Below, one piece after another: positions 8,277 through 17,566 of a DNA stretch of 64,000 bases. Position 1 is the stretch's first letter; each line of letters opens with the position of its first letter. The DNA comes from Lachnoclostridium sp. An169 (GTDB taxonomy: Bacteria; Bacillota; Clostridia; Lachnospirales; Lachnospiraceae), in contig NZ_NFKT01000018.1 of assembly GCF_002160525.1 (NCBI RefSeq), forward strand, positions 1-64,000, read 5' to 3'. Under the pieces are notes generated by a model that searched no databases, was not told where the DNA came from, and saw nothing but the letters and a program-made list of their open reading frames with translations. Both the position numbers and the translations under genes were made by a program.

Positions 8277-10028
8277 ATGTTTAACAGAAATATCAGAGAG
8301 CGTACTGCGGCAGCAGGAATCGCCGTACTGGCTGCAGTATACATATGTGCGGGATGCGCAGGGGGACAAAGCGGGGGAGGAACCGACGAAGCCTTTGAAA
8401 ATTATACGATGGCACTGTTCCGAAATGAGGCGGCATCCGATACCGTGAATCTGCATTACACTCTGAAAAATCCGGAAAAATACGGGATTGTGCAGCAGGA
8501 TGTGACGTTCGGGAGCTTTCAGGCGGATGAGGAGGCGGTTATGGCGTCCTCTGAAAACATGAGGAAGGCCCTGGAACAATTCGACTATGAAGGATTGAGT
8601 ATACAGAACCGGATTACCTACGATATTCTGGAATATTATCTGAAGATGGCCGACCGGAGCGCGGAGTATCTGCTGTATGATGAACCCCTCGGGCTTGTGA
8701 GCGGCGTGCAGACACAGTTGCCGGTAGTGCTCTCAGAGTACCGTTTCTATGACAGGGAAGACGTTGATACATATCTGGAACTGCTTTCCACGACCGGAGA
8801 ATATTTTGACAGTTTGATCGAGTTTGAGCGGGATAAATCGGCAGCAGGACTTTTTATGGCAGACTATGCTGCTGACACGGTAATAGAGCAGTGCAGGGCA
8901 TTTCTGGATATGGGAGATGGAAACTATCTTTATTCTACATTTGCTGACCGCATAAAAGATGTAAATGAGTTGACAGAGCAGGAAAAAAGTGACTACGTTC
9001 AGGAGAACGCGCGCTGCATAGGAGATTATGTCTATCCGGCGTATGAGAAACTGATTTCGGCGGTGGAGAGTCTGAAAGGCAGCGGCAAGAATGAGAAGGG
9101 ACTGAAATATCTGCCGGGCGGACGGGAATACTACGAGCTTGTGGTGGAACAGTCTGCCGGTGTGGATCAGACGGTACGGGAACTGGAGGATCTTACAAGA
9201 AGGCAGATCACGGACGATCTGGAGGCGATGGAAGAAGTCCTGGGAATTACAGCGGATGAAGCAAAGGAAGCAGCGGCTTCCATGGCGAACGGGAATGCGG
9301 AAATGATCCTGGGCAGCCTGAAAGAGGGAATTGCCGGGGCGTTTCCGGAGGCACCGGAGACAGCTCTGGAGGTGAAGTATGTGCCGGAGGAGATGGAGGA
9401 ACATTTAAGTCCGGCATTTTACATGATTCCGGCAATAGATAATACACAGGAGAATGTGATCTATATTAATCAGGCGCATATGGGCGACAGCCTGACTTTG
9501 TTTACAACACTGGCACATGAAGGTTATCCGGGACATCTCTACCAGACCCTGTACTATGAAGGGACAGATCCGGATCCCCTCAGAAATATGTTCAATTTCG
9601 GCGGCTATGTGGAAGGATGGGCTACCTATGCGGAAATGTGCAGCTACTACCTGACACCGCTTTCCAAAGAGCAGGCGACGCTTCTGCAGAAGAACAGTTC
9701 GATTATCCTGGGGCTGTATGCGCTTGCGGATATGGGGATTCATTATGAGGGATGGAGCCGTATGGATACGGTGGAGTTCTTCAGTAATTACGGCATAACG
9801 GACGGGGAAACGATTGACCGTATCTATGAGCTGATCATCGGATCTCCGGGAAATTATCTCAAATATTATATCGGTTATGTACAGTTCCTGGAGATGAAAA
9901 AAGACTGGGTGAAGGAAAAGGGGACGGCGTTTTCACAGAAAGAGTTTCATGAAGCTGTGCTCACTGTGGGACCTGCGCCTTTTGAGATTGTGGAGAAATA
10001 TATGTGGAACATCTGTGAGGAGAAGTAG
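8277..10028 (+). CDS. DUF885 family lipoprotein (putative metallopeptidase)
   Basis: A 583-residue predicted lipoprotein. A short signal peptide with hydrophobic core AAAGIAVLAAVYI ends in a lipobox around CAGC (Cys about 29). The DUF885 hallmarks follow: AHEGYPGHLYQ (about 416-426), with His-Glu and a downstream His expected to bind metal, and GGYVEGWATYAE (about 442-453). DUF885 proteins are thought to be zinc-dependent peptidases. The start at ATG 8277 is preferred because the lipoprotein signal begins there, though its ribosome binding site (GGGAG) is modest. The stop codon directly abuts the spmA start codon, so the two genes are probably coupled. Activity and substrate are not known. 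Confidence 0.85.
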   Translation: MFNRNIRERTAAAGIAVLAAVYICAGCAGGQSGGGTDEAFENYTMALFRNEAASDTVNLHYTLKNPEKYGIVQQDVTFGSFQADEEAVMASSENMRKALEQFDYEGLSIQNRITYDILEYYLKMADRSAEYLLYDEPLGLVSGVQTQLPVVLSEYRFYDREDVDTYLELLSTTGEYFDSLIEFERDKSAAGLFMADYAADTVIEQCRAFLDMGDGNYLYSTFADRIKDVNELTEQEKSDYVQENARCIGDYVYPAYEKLISAVESLKGSGKNEKGLKYLPGGREYYELVVEQSAGVDQTVRELEDLTRRQITDDLEAMEEVLGITADEAKEAAASMANGNAEMILGSLKEGIAGAFPEAPETALEVKYVPEEMEEHLSPAFYMIPAIDNTQENVIYINQAHMGDSLTLFTTLAHEGYPGHLYQTLYYEGTDPDPLRNMFNFGGYVEGWATYAEMCSYYLTPLSKEQATLLQKNSSIILGLYALADMGIHYEGWSRMDTVEFFSNYGITDGETIDRIYELIIGSPGNYLKYYIGYVQFLEMKKDWVKEKGTAFSQKEFHEAVLTVGPAPFEIVEKYMWNICEEK

Positions 10029-10646
10029 ATGCTGAATTATCTGTGGGCGGGGATGATCCTGGCGGGCATCCTCTTTGGGGCATTTAACGGAAAAATGGCG
10101 GACATAACGAATGCCGCGCTGGATTCTGCCAAAGATGCCGTGACACTGTGCATTACAATGATCGGGGTGATGGCGTTCTGGACGGGAATCATGGAGATCG
10201 CTTCGAAAGCGGGCGTTATCGGGATGGCGTCAAAGAAGTTGGGACCGGTGATCCGGTTCCTCTTTCCGGAACTGCCGAAAGAGCACAAGGCAAACGAGCA
10301 TATTGCCACGAATTTTATTGCAAATTTTCTGGGGCTTGGCTGGGCGGCAACTCCGGCAGGGCTGAAAGCCATGGAGGAACTGGAAAAACTGGAGGACGAA
10401 AGACGGGCGGGACGCTCGTCCGGTCCTGTCCGGAAAAGAGGAATCGCCAACAATGAGATGTGTACATTTCTGATTATTAACATATCGTCGCTGCAGCTTA
10501 TACCCGTGAATGTGATTGCTTACCGGAGCCAGTACGGAAGTGCAAATCCGGCAGCAATCGTGGGAGCGGGAATACTGGCGACAGCGGTGAGCACGGGGGC
10601 AGCGGTGATCTTCTGCAGGATAATGGACCGGGGACGGGGAAAGTGA
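10029..10646 (+). CDS. spmA: Spore maturation protein A
   Basis: A 205-residue membrane protein with a nucleoside-recognition domain. GAFNGKMADITNAALDSAKDAV, ATNFIANFLGLGWAATPAGLKAME and NNEMCTFLIINISSLQLIP are diagnostic for SpmA. Its ATG follows immediately after the TAG of the DUF885 gene, with GAGGAGAAG as ribosome binding site. It normally works with SpmB. The end is 21 bp from the end of the convergent gene at 10668, with no clear terminator between. Confidence 0.93.
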   Translation: MLNYLWAGMILAGILFGAFNGKMADITNAALDSAKDAVTLCITMIGVMAFWTGIMEIASKAGVIGMASKKLGPVIRFLFPELPKEHKANEHIATNFIANFLGLGWAATPAGLKAMEELEKLEDERRAGRSSGPVRKRGIANNEMCTFLIINISSLQLIPVNVIAYRSQYGSANPAAIVGAGILATAVSTGAAVIFCRIMDRGRGK

Positions 10647-10667
10647 TTGTCTACGGTCCGTTCCTGT

Positions 10668-11378
10668 CTATTCAATCTGCAGTATAAGATCTGTATATTC
10701 TTCGATCAGTTCATCTGTGGTGAAATACAGTTCATTGCCATAGACCATCCACTCACCGGAATGGTCAGAGAGAAATACCAGTACATTCTGCTCCTTTGTG
10801 ATAAGATCGAGCACATCACTGATATCCTTTGTAAGTCTGTCGATATCGCTGCCGGAGGGCATGTTTTCCCCGACAATCTCCCGGTAGAAGTCTCTGTAAT
10901 AGGAATCAATCTCCGTATCCCGGTTAATGTAGGACATGAGGGCATCTTCTGTCTGAAGCCGGGCAAGCGTTTCGATGGATTCGGACAGAGAAGCCTGAAC
11001 CTGGGAGAGGGAGGCGCGTGTCTGGAGAAAATAGGGTCCATCTGTACGGTATGTATCGGTTGTCAGCGCATTTGTGATGACAGATGCATACAGATTTTCG
11101 TCGATCGTACTGTAGCACTCCAATGTATCGGAAAGATAGCTTTTTATTGCTTTTTCAACTTTTGCATAGTCGCCTGTAGTTACAGTGCGCCTCAGCATAT
11201 CTGCAATTTCCGAACTGTCTTCGCTGCCAGGAACCAGCAGTTCACTGATTTGTGAAATTTCTTCGCGCAGGTCATCTTCCTGCTGAAAATCTTTGACTAC
11301 CTGAATCACGACAACTACGGCAAATACAGCAAGAAGTGCCGCGATTATACCGACTGCAGTAAGGATGATTTTTTTCAC
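10668..11378 (-). CDS. Membrane-anchored protein of unknown function
   Basis: A 236-residue protein with one N-terminal membrane segment (about residues 4-28, ILTAVGIIAALLAVFAVVVVIQVV) and a largely helical, acidic extracytoplasmic part. I recognise no family. The likely start is GTG at 11378, with AGGGGG upstream on the minus strand. It is convergent to spmA and divergent from the AbiEi-JetABC operon. Its leader contains a tandem repeat (11401-11472). Confidence 0.7.
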   Translation of the reverse strand: MKKIILTAVGIIAALLAVFAVVVVIQVVKDFQQEDDLREEISQISELLVPGSEDSSEIADMLRRTVTTGDYAKVEKAIKSYLSDTLECYSTIDENLYASVITNALTTDTYRTDGPYFLQTRASLSQVQASLSESIETLARLQTEDALMSYINRDTEIDSYYRDFYREIVGENMPSGSDIDRLTKDISDVLDLITKEQNVLVFLSDHSGEWMVYGNELYFTTDELIEEYTDLILQIE

Positions 11379-11400
11379 AGTTATTTCCCCCTCTTCTGTT

Positions 11401-11472
11401 TTCCGTTTCCCCCGGTTCCGTTTTTCCCCGGTTCCGTTTCCCCCGGTTCCGTTTTTCCCGGCTCCGCTTTCC
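11401..11472. repeat. Tandem 15-16 bp repeat, about 4.7 copies
   Basis: Units of the form TTCCGTTTCCCCCGG recur at 11401, 11416, 11432 and 11447, with a degenerate copy from 11462. Alternate units swap CCCCC for TTCCC. The array lies in the leader of the minus-strand gene that starts at 11378, and is purine-rich on that strand. Confidence 0.85.
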
Positions 11473-11497
11473 CTGTAGATAATTTATTATACCACAC

Positions 11498-11526
11498 TTG
11501 ACGTATTATAAGAAGAGTGATAATAT
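11498..11526 (+). promoter_or_regulatory. Promoter of the AbiEi-JetABC operon
   Basis: TTGACG (11498-11503), a 17-bp spacer and TAATAT (11521-11526) form a good sigma-A-type promoter 45 bp before ATG 11571. It is the best promoter upstream of the six-gene operon. Confidence 0.65.
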
Positions 11527-11570
11527 ATGTGTAACTATAAATATTAAAAGGCACCGGGAGGAAGAAGCAT

Positions 11571-12191
11571 ATGCTGTTGAAAACATATGAGCGGATTCTG
11601 GAAATGTTTCGCGGAAGCCATGGGTACATGAGCTTTGAAGAGCTGAAAGAAGAGGGAATAACAGTAACGCAGATTCAGGAACTTACAGAAAAGGGAGTGC
11701 TGGAGAAGTTCGCGAGAGGATGGTACTGGTGCGGTCAGTGCGGGATAGAGAAACCGGAGCATCACAGATATATTGAGATCGGGAAGGTGAATCAGAATGC
11801 GGTGATCTGTATGGACAGCGCCTGTTATCTTCAGGGGCTTCTGTCGGAGGAGCCGGAAGTGATATCTGTGGCAACGGAGCGGACAGACAGGAGAAAAATG
11901 GAGTTTTCCTTCCCGGTGAAGCGGTATTATCTGCAGAATACGGGCCTGGAGGATGAGGTGGAAACAGTTGCCACGGAATTCGGATCGTTTAAGGTCTATT
12001 CTGTGGACAGAACTGCGTGCGACTGTATCCGTATGAAGGACAGGCTGGATGAAGCGGTTCTGGCGGAAGTGTGCCGGAACTACAGAGCTCGGAATAAAGA
12101 TATGGAGAGGCTTCTGGAATACGGAAAGGAACTTCGGGCACTGAAGTGTATAAAAGAGCAGGCCGGACAGTGGTATGATGTGGAAGAATGA
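11571..12191 (+). CDS. AbiEi-like winged-helix protein (antitoxin-type regulator)
   Basis: A 206-residue protein. An N-terminal winged helix-turn-helix (about residues 1-50, ending VLEKFARGWYWCG) is followed by the AbiEi-type domain with ICMDSACYLQGL (about 83-94), a strand-rich region, and FKVYSVDRTACDCIRMKDRLD (about 142-162). Proteins of this type act as antitoxins and autorepressors in type IV AbiE toxin-antitoxin systems. No AbiEii nucleotidyltransferase toxin follows; instead JetA starts 29 bp downstream. It is more likely here to regulate, or be part of, the Jet operon. Ribosome binding site GGGAGGA. Confidence 0.7.
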   Translation: MLLKTYERILEMFRGSHGYMSFEELKEEGITVTQIQELTEKGVLEKFARGWYWCGQCGIEKPEHHRYIEIGKVNQNAVICMDSACYLQGLLSEEPEVISVATERTDRRKMEFSFPVKRYYLQNTGLEDEVETVATEFGSFKVYSVDRTACDCIRMKDRLDEAVLAEVCRNYRARNKDMERLLEYGKELRALKCIKEQAGQWYDVEE

Positions 12192-12220
12192 GTGTTTGCT
12201 GAGTAACCGAGGAGAATGAA

Positions 12221-13585
12221 ATGCAGCTTAGACAGGAGATACCGGATCAATTCTGGGGATTGTTCCGATCTGTAAACAGAGAAGTTTATATAGAATCTTT
12301 ATTATGCATAAACAGAGAATATGAATACAGCAATTATTTCCTGACCAGAGAGGTCTGCCTTCAGATACTGAATGATATGAACGCGGAAAAGCGGCTCCGT
12401 CTGGAGCGGGAAGAGACAGAATCGGACTTTGATATGCTTGAGACGCCTTCCCTCAGGATCCTGAACTGGCTTGTCCGGACGGGCTGGCTTAAGAAAATTG
12501 AAGATTACGTTTCCATGACGACGAATATTGTGATTCCCGATTATGCGGCAGTGTTCATTGAAGCTTTCGAGAAGCTTTCATCGGAGGATCTGGAGGAGAC
12601 GGAAGTCTATATACAGAATGTATACGCTACACTGTATTCTTTCCGGAATGACCCGAGAGTGAATCTGAATATGCTGCGGACCGCACTGGTGAATACGAGG
12701 AAGCTGAATAAGGCGCTTCAGGACATGCTCCACAATATGGACAAGTTTTTTGCACGGCTCCTAGATAAAAGGACCTATGGCGAGCTGCTCCGCGAACATC
12801 TGGAAGGGTATGTGGAGGAGGTGGTCAGAAAGAAGTACCACATTCTGAAGACCTCCGACAACTTCTACATATATAAGAACGACATCAAGGAATGTCTTCG
12901 CGAGATGCGGGAAGACGAGGAGTGGATTGAGAAAGTGCGCGCCCGCTCAAAGGCGTCGGGTGACGGCGGCGAGGACGTTCTGGAACTGATTGACCTGATC
13001 GACAGGGGATTTGACGATATTGAGCACCGCATCGCCAACATGGACAGGGAACATTCCAAATATGTGCGGGCGACGGTGACGCGGCTCAATTATCTCCTGA
13101 GCGGAGAGACGGATACGAAAGGCCTGGTAATCAAGCTGCTTGGCCGTATGGAAGACAGCACGAAGCGCGAGGAGATCATTGCGGCGGCGGGAAGCAGGAT
13201 GAATCTCTCCCTTCTGGAGATTCTGTCGGAAAAATCTCTGTATAAGAGACGGCGTGCCAGAACGGACTTCATCAGCAGGATGGAACCGGACGAGGAGATC
13301 GAGGATCTGGACCGGGATGAAGTGCTGAAGATGAACCGCATACAGACCCGTTACAGCCGGGCAGACATCGAATCTTTCATTGAGTCCAATATGAAAGAGG
13401 ACGTTATGGATGCGGGAGAGCTGAAGGATATGTCGGAAGAGGATTTTGAAAAGCTGATACTCGCATATGACTACAGTACGAGGAGAAACAGCCCATATAT
13501 GGTTGAGGAGGAGACTTCCGAGATGGTGGAGAGCGGAAGATACCGCTACCCGAAACTGAAATTTATACGGAGGAGACCCGGATGA
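12221..13585 (+). CDS. JetA-like subunit of a Wadjet/Mks-type SMC complex
   Basis: A 454-residue, mainly helical protein resembling the JetA (DUF5716) family, the MukF/MksF-like kleisin of Wadjet complexes. The N terminus (PDQFWGLFRSVNREVYIESL) and ETPSLRILNWLVRTGWLKKIED (about residues 79-100) look like the conserved winged-helix region. The middle has long charged helices, and the C terminus binds, in known complexes, the ATPase head. It overlaps the next gene by 4 bp (ATGA). The assignment rests on recognised sequence style and on the following JetB and JetC genes. Confidence 0.78.
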   Translation: MQLRQEIPDQFWGLFRSVNREVYIESLLCINREYEYSNYFLTREVCLQILNDMNAEKRLRLEREETESDFDMLETPSLRILNWLVRTGWLKKIEDYVSMTTNIVIPDYAAVFIEAFEKLSSEDLEETEVYIQNVYATLYSFRNDPRVNLNMLRTALVNTRKLNKALQDMLHNMDKFFARLLDKRTYGELLREHLEGYVEEVVRKKYHILKTSDNFYIYKNDIKECLREMREDEEWIEKVRARSKASGDGGEDVLELIDLIDRGFDDIEHRIANMDREHSKYVRATVTRLNYLLSGETDTKGLVIKLLGRMEDSTKREEIIAAAGSRMNLSLLEILSEKSLYKRRRARTDFISRMEPDEEIEDLDRDEVLKMNRIQTRYSRADIESFIESNMKEDVMDAGELKDMSEEDFEKLILAYDYSTRRNSPYMVEEETSEMVESGRYRYPKLKFIRRRPG

Positions 13586-14226
13586 TAGAATATTACGATA
13601 AGCTGATGGAGGAAGAGCAGGATGCGGTCAGGGATATTATACAGATCCTGTTCCGGCAGACATTTCTTCTTGAGAGAAAATATGACCGGCGTTCCGGAAG
13701 AATGACGCCGGTGAGGGAATACAGGACGGCAGATAAGCATCTGGATTTCCTGAAAGAATACTTCCGGATTGCAGGGATTGAGCTGCGGCAGAACGTACAT
13801 ATGGGAGTGATCTATATCCAGGGGGAAGGCCTGTGGGGAGAGAAGCTTCCCAGACTCGCCACAATCTATCTGCTGGTCCTGAAGATCCTGTATGACGAGC
13901 AGATGGCGGAGGTCTCGTCGAGCAGCCATGTGGTGGTGACGATGGGGATGCTAAACGGCAAGGCAGGAGAGTTCCATGTGCTCGGATCGCTGCCGTCTCC
14001 CACGGAGATAAGGAGAACCGTGGCGCTGCTGAAAAAATATCAGATTATCGAGCCGGCAGATGTGCTGGAAGAGCTGAACGAGAACACCCGCCTGGTGATT
14101 TATCCGTGTATCAACGCGGTGCTTGCAGGGGATGACATCAGGGAACTTTTAAATACATTCAGTGAGGAGGACTACAGTGGAGACGAAGCAGCCGTTCAAG
14201 GCACTCTCGAAGATATGCCTGAATAA
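13582..14226 (+). CDS. JetB-like subunit (MukE/MksE-type)
   Basis: A 214-residue protein in the position and size of JetB, the MukE-like winged-helix partner of the kleisin (DUF4194- or DUF6063-type). LDFLKEYFRIAGIELRQN (about residues 54-71), YIQGEGLWGEKLPRLATIYLLVLKILYDEQ and LGSLPSPTEIRRTVALLKKYQIIEP fit the winged-helix architecture. It starts within the stop codon of jetA. Its 3' end overlaps the start of jetC by 50 bp. Confidence 0.75.
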   Translation: MIEYYDKLMEEEQDAVRDIIQILFRQTFLLERKYDRRSGRMTPVREYRTADKHLDFLKEYFRIAGIELRQNVHMGVIYIQGEGLWGEKLPRLATIYLLVLKILYDEQMAEVSSSSHVVVTMGMLNGKAGEFHVLGSLPSPTEIRRTVALLKKYQIIEPADVLEELNENTRLVIYPCINAVLAGDDIRELLNTFSEEDYSGDEAAVQGTLEDMPE

Positions 14227-17200
14227 CTGGCATTACATAGACAGGAAAATACTTTCGTTCAACGAAGGGGTCAACTTCTTTACCGGACATTCGGGGAGCG
14301 GAAAGTCTACCGTGATTGACGCCCTTCAGATCGTCCTGTATGCGAATACGGACGGCAGGGGATTCTTTAATAAGGCAGCTGCAGACGATTCGGACCGTTC
14401 TCTGATCGAGTATCTGAGAGGAATGGTGAATATCGGGGAGAACAATGAAGCGCAGTATCTGCGCAATCGGAATTTTTCCAGCACCATCGTTCTGGAGTTC
14501 GAACAGACTGATACCCGGGAGAAGCAGTGCGTAGGTGTCGTATTCGACGTGGAGACAGCTACCAATGAGATCGGAAGACTGTTCTTCTGGCATAAGAGCG
14601 GCCTGCTTGAGAACCATTACCGGGCGGACAGACGGTGCCTTACGACGGTTGAGGTGAGAGAGTATCTGCAGCGGTCGTTTGAGCGGACGGATTATTACTG
14701 CGGTCCGAGCAATGAAAGGTTCCGGAAGCAGTTGTATGACATTTATCTGGGCGGTCTGGACATGGAAAAGTTTCCAAGGTTATTTAAACGTGCCATACCC
14801 TTCCGGATGAATATTAAACTGGAAGATTTTGTGAAAGAGTATATCTGTATGGAGCAGGATATCCATATCGAAGATCTTCAGGAAAGTGTCATGCAGTACG
14901 GCCGGATGCGCAGCAAGATCGAGGAGACGATGAAGGAGATATGCGCACTTGAGGACATCCGCAGGAGCTATGAAGAATATGAGAACAGGAGCCGTGATGT
15001 GGCGGCGTGCGACTATCAGATCCGGAAGCTGGAGATCCTGCAGATGCAGGCGAAAGTTAAGGAAATACAGACCCGTCTGGAGACAAATACAGGAGAAGTG
15101 AAGCGTCTGGAAACGGTAAAACAGTGTCTGGAAGGGCAGCAGGAGGAACTGAGGAAAGAGTATGAGGAGGTCCTGCTGCGAATTGCGGACAGCGGCTATT
15201 CTGCTTTGGAGAAAGAGCTTGAAAATCTCAATGAAACACTGGAGCGGCTGTTGGGAAGCAGGGCAAAGTGGCAGCGGACAGCCCAGGGACTGGAAGCGTG
15301 GAAGAAAAAGGACGTTACCCCCAATCAGATGATCTGGGATATCGAAAGCTTTGAGAGGATGACCATTGATGAGAGCACCCTGGGAAGGCTCAAAGAAGAG
15401 ATATCGCAGCTTCGGACCAGCCTGGAAGAAGACCAGAAGGATACGGAAAGCCGGCTGCGGGCAGTGAAGAAAGAAGAAAAGGATGCCCGGGAAGAATTAA
15501 AAGAGCTGAAGCAGGGGAAAAAGGCATATCCCAGAGAACTGGAAGAGGCGAGATATGAACTGCGGAACCGGCTTCATGAGAGATGCGGAAAGTTCGTACC
15601 CGTGCAGATTCTTGCCGATCTGATCGATGTGAAAGACGAAAAGTGGCACAATGCCGTGGAAGGCTATATGGGAAACAACAAGCTGCTTCTTGTGGTGGAA
15701 CCGGATTACGTGAAGGATGCCATGGAGATCTACCGGTCCATGGACAGAAAGAAGTATTTCCGCGCGGCTGTGCTCGATACGGAAAAGGTTATGGAACAGC
15801 AGAAAGGAAAGGAACAGCCTCCCCGGGAATCCCTTGCGTCTGAGGTGACTGCGAAGGAGCCTTATGTAAGAGCCTATGTGGATTTCTTCCTGGGAAATGT
15901 GATCAAATGCGGCAGCGTGGACGAGCTGCGTCAGCAGAAGATCGGAATTACTGCGGACTGTATGCTGTATCACGGCTTCCGACTCCAGCATATTAATCCG
16001 GATAATTACACCCGGCGTGCCTATATCGGCGAGACGAGCATGCGCCAGCGTATCCGGCGCCTGGAGGCGCGCTGCACAGAACTGCAGGAGGAGCGGATAC
16101 CGCTTCAGGAGATGAAGGAGGAGATCAGGAAAATACTGGAATTTGAAAGCCTTTCTCTTCCGGAAGAGGATTATCTTGGCTGGAAAAAGGAAATTTCTGA
16201 GATATCAAAAAAAGAAAAGAGAAAAAATCAAGTTATTGAAGAAATGAAAAAGTTGCGAGAAGAATCTGTCTCAGTATGGGAGGAAAAGAAGAACAGGCTG
16301 TTTGTGCAGCAGGAAGAAATGAAGGAAAACCTGCAGAATATTCAGCAGGAGATCTGGAAGAACCGGGATAATGCCGAGAGGTGGAAAAAATCATATATTG
16401 AAACAACTGCGGAATTGACTGAGAAAGAAAAAGATTTTCAAAGAAATGAAGATAAGGAAAAAGAGTTTGAAGAATATCTGTCTGGAAAGCGGTCCTCCAA
16501 CTTTGATTACCTGCGTCAACAGAGAATGGCGGAGAGGACTCCTATGGAAAATGCAAGAAACCATGCGTTCTCGGACCTTGTGGACAGGCGTACCATGTAT
16601 CTGAGAAATTACCCAAACCGGACATTCTCTGCAACGATCCGGGAGAATGCCCCCTATGACAGGCTTCTGGAGAGTCTGAGCTGTGATGAGCTGGAAGAGT
16701 ACCGGCAGGCAGCAAAAGAGCAGGCCCGTTCTGCGGTAGAGCATTTTAAGGATGATTTCATTTACAAGATCCGCAGTGCCATTCGGGAGGCATACCAGAA
16801 GAAAGATGAACTGAACCGTATTATCAGCAGGCTGGATTTCGGAAAGGACAAGTATCAGTTCGTCATCACGAAAAACAAAGGTCCGGATGGAAAGTACTAT
16901 AAGATGTTTATGGACGATTCCCTCAGCATTAATCCCGCGCAGCTGACGGGAAGCATGGAAAACCAGCTCAATCTTTTCACCATGGAGCATGAAGAAGAGT
17001 ACGGGGATATGATGAATGAGCTGATCCAGATCTTTATCCCGCCGGAGGATGCTACCAGGGAAGAACTCGACCAGGCAAAGAAGAACATGGAAAAATATGC
17101 GGACTACCGTACCTATCTTTCTTTTGACATGCAGCAGATTGTGCGGGGAGACCATGAGATGAAGATCGGTCTGAGCAAGATGATCCGGAAGAACTCCGGA

Positions 17201-17566
17201 GGAGAGGGGCAGAACCCTCTGTACATTGCTCTGCTGGCAAGTTTCGCCCAGATCTACCGGATCAATCTTTCTCCGAAGATACGGCGGCCTGCGACAATAC
17301 GCTTGGTAGTTCTGGACGAGGCGTTCTCGAAGATGGATGCGGAGAAGGTGGCAAGCTGTATTTCGCTGATCCGGGGGCTTGGGTTCCAGGCGATCATCAG
17401 CGCGACAAACGACAAGATCCAGAACTATCTGGAGAATGTAGACAAGACATTTGTGTTTGCAAACCCGAACAAGAAGCATATTTCCATCCAGGAGTTCGAG
17501 AGGACGGAATACGGGCAGCTTAAGGGAGAGGATGAACAGACGACAGAAGGAGGAATAATAATATGA
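14177..17566 (+). CDS. JetC-like SMC ATPase (SbcC/MukB type)
   Basis: A 1129-residue SMC-like ATPase. Walker A GHSGSGKST is at residues 37-45. Two long coiled-coil arms (about 230-480 and 620-850) flank a hinge-like region around 480-620. The signature NSGGEGQ is at about 1006 and Walker B VVLDEAFSKMD has its Asp at about 1047, so the ATPase head looks complete. GTG 14177 is preferred because AGGAGG at 14165-14170 is well spaced; an in-frame GTG at 14162 has no such site. In Wadjet/Mks systems this subunit extrudes DNA loops. Its stop overlaps the phosphoesterase start by 4 bp. Confidence 0.87.
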   Translation: METKQPFKALSKICLNNWHYIDRKILSFNEGVNFFTGHSGSGKSTVIDALQIVLYANTDGRGFFNKAAADDSDRSLIEYLRGMVNIGENNEAQYLRNRNFSSTIVLEFEQTDTREKQCVGVVFDVETATNEIGRLFFWHKSGLLENHYRADRRCLTTVEVREYLQRSFERTDYYCGPSNERFRKQLYDIYLGGLDMEKFPRLFKRAIPFRMNIKLEDFVKEYICMEQDIHIEDLQESVMQYGRMRSKIEETMKEICALEDIRRSYEEYENRSRDVAACDYQIRKLEILQMQAKVKEIQTRLETNTGEVKRLETVKQCLEGQQEELRKEYEEVLLRIADSGYSALEKELENLNETLERLLGSRAKWQRTAQGLEAWKKKDVTPNQMIWDIESFERMTIDESTLGRLKEEISQLRTSLEEDQKDTESRLRAVKKEEKDAREELKELKQGKKAYPRELEEARYELRNRLHERCGKFVPVQILADLIDVKDEKWHNAVEGYMGNNKLLLVVEPDYVKDAMEIYRSMDRKKYFRAAVLDTEKVMEQQKGKEQPPRESLASEVTAKEPYVRAYVDFFLGNVIKCGSVDELRQQKIGITADCMLYHGFRLQHINPDNYTRRAYIGETSMRQRIRRLEARCTELQEERIPLQEMKEEIRKILEFESLSLPEEDYLGWKKEISEISKKEKRKNQVIEEMKKLREESVSVWEEKKNRLFVQQEEMKENLQNIQQEIWKNRDNAERWKKSYIETTAELTEKEKDFQRNEDKEKEFEEYLSGKRSSNFDYLRQQRMAERTPMENARNHAFSDLVDRRTMYLRNYPNRTFSATIRENAPYDRLLESLSCDELEEYRQAAKEQARSAVEHFKDDFIYKIRSAIREAYQKKDELNRIISRLDFGKDKYQFVITKNKGPDGKYYKMFMDDSLSINPAQLTGSMENQLNLFTMEHEEEYGDMMNELIQIFIPPEDATREELDQAKKNMEKYADYRTYLSFDMQQIVRGDHEMKIGLSKMIRKNSGGEGQNPLYIALLASFAQIYRINLSPKIRRPATIRLVVLDEAFSKMDAEKVASCISLIRGLGFQAIISATNDKIQNYLENVDKTFVFANPNKKHISIQEFERTEYGQLKGEDEQTTEGGIII

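Noticed and set aside
11571..12191. A type IV AbiE toxin-antitoxin pair
   Set aside because: Only the AbiEi-like half is present; no nucleotidyltransferase toxin follows.
12221..17566. Calling this a complete Wadjet plasmid-defence system
   Set aside because: No JetD-like TOPRIM nuclease is found between 11571 and 19148, so a standard Wadjet function cannot be claimed.
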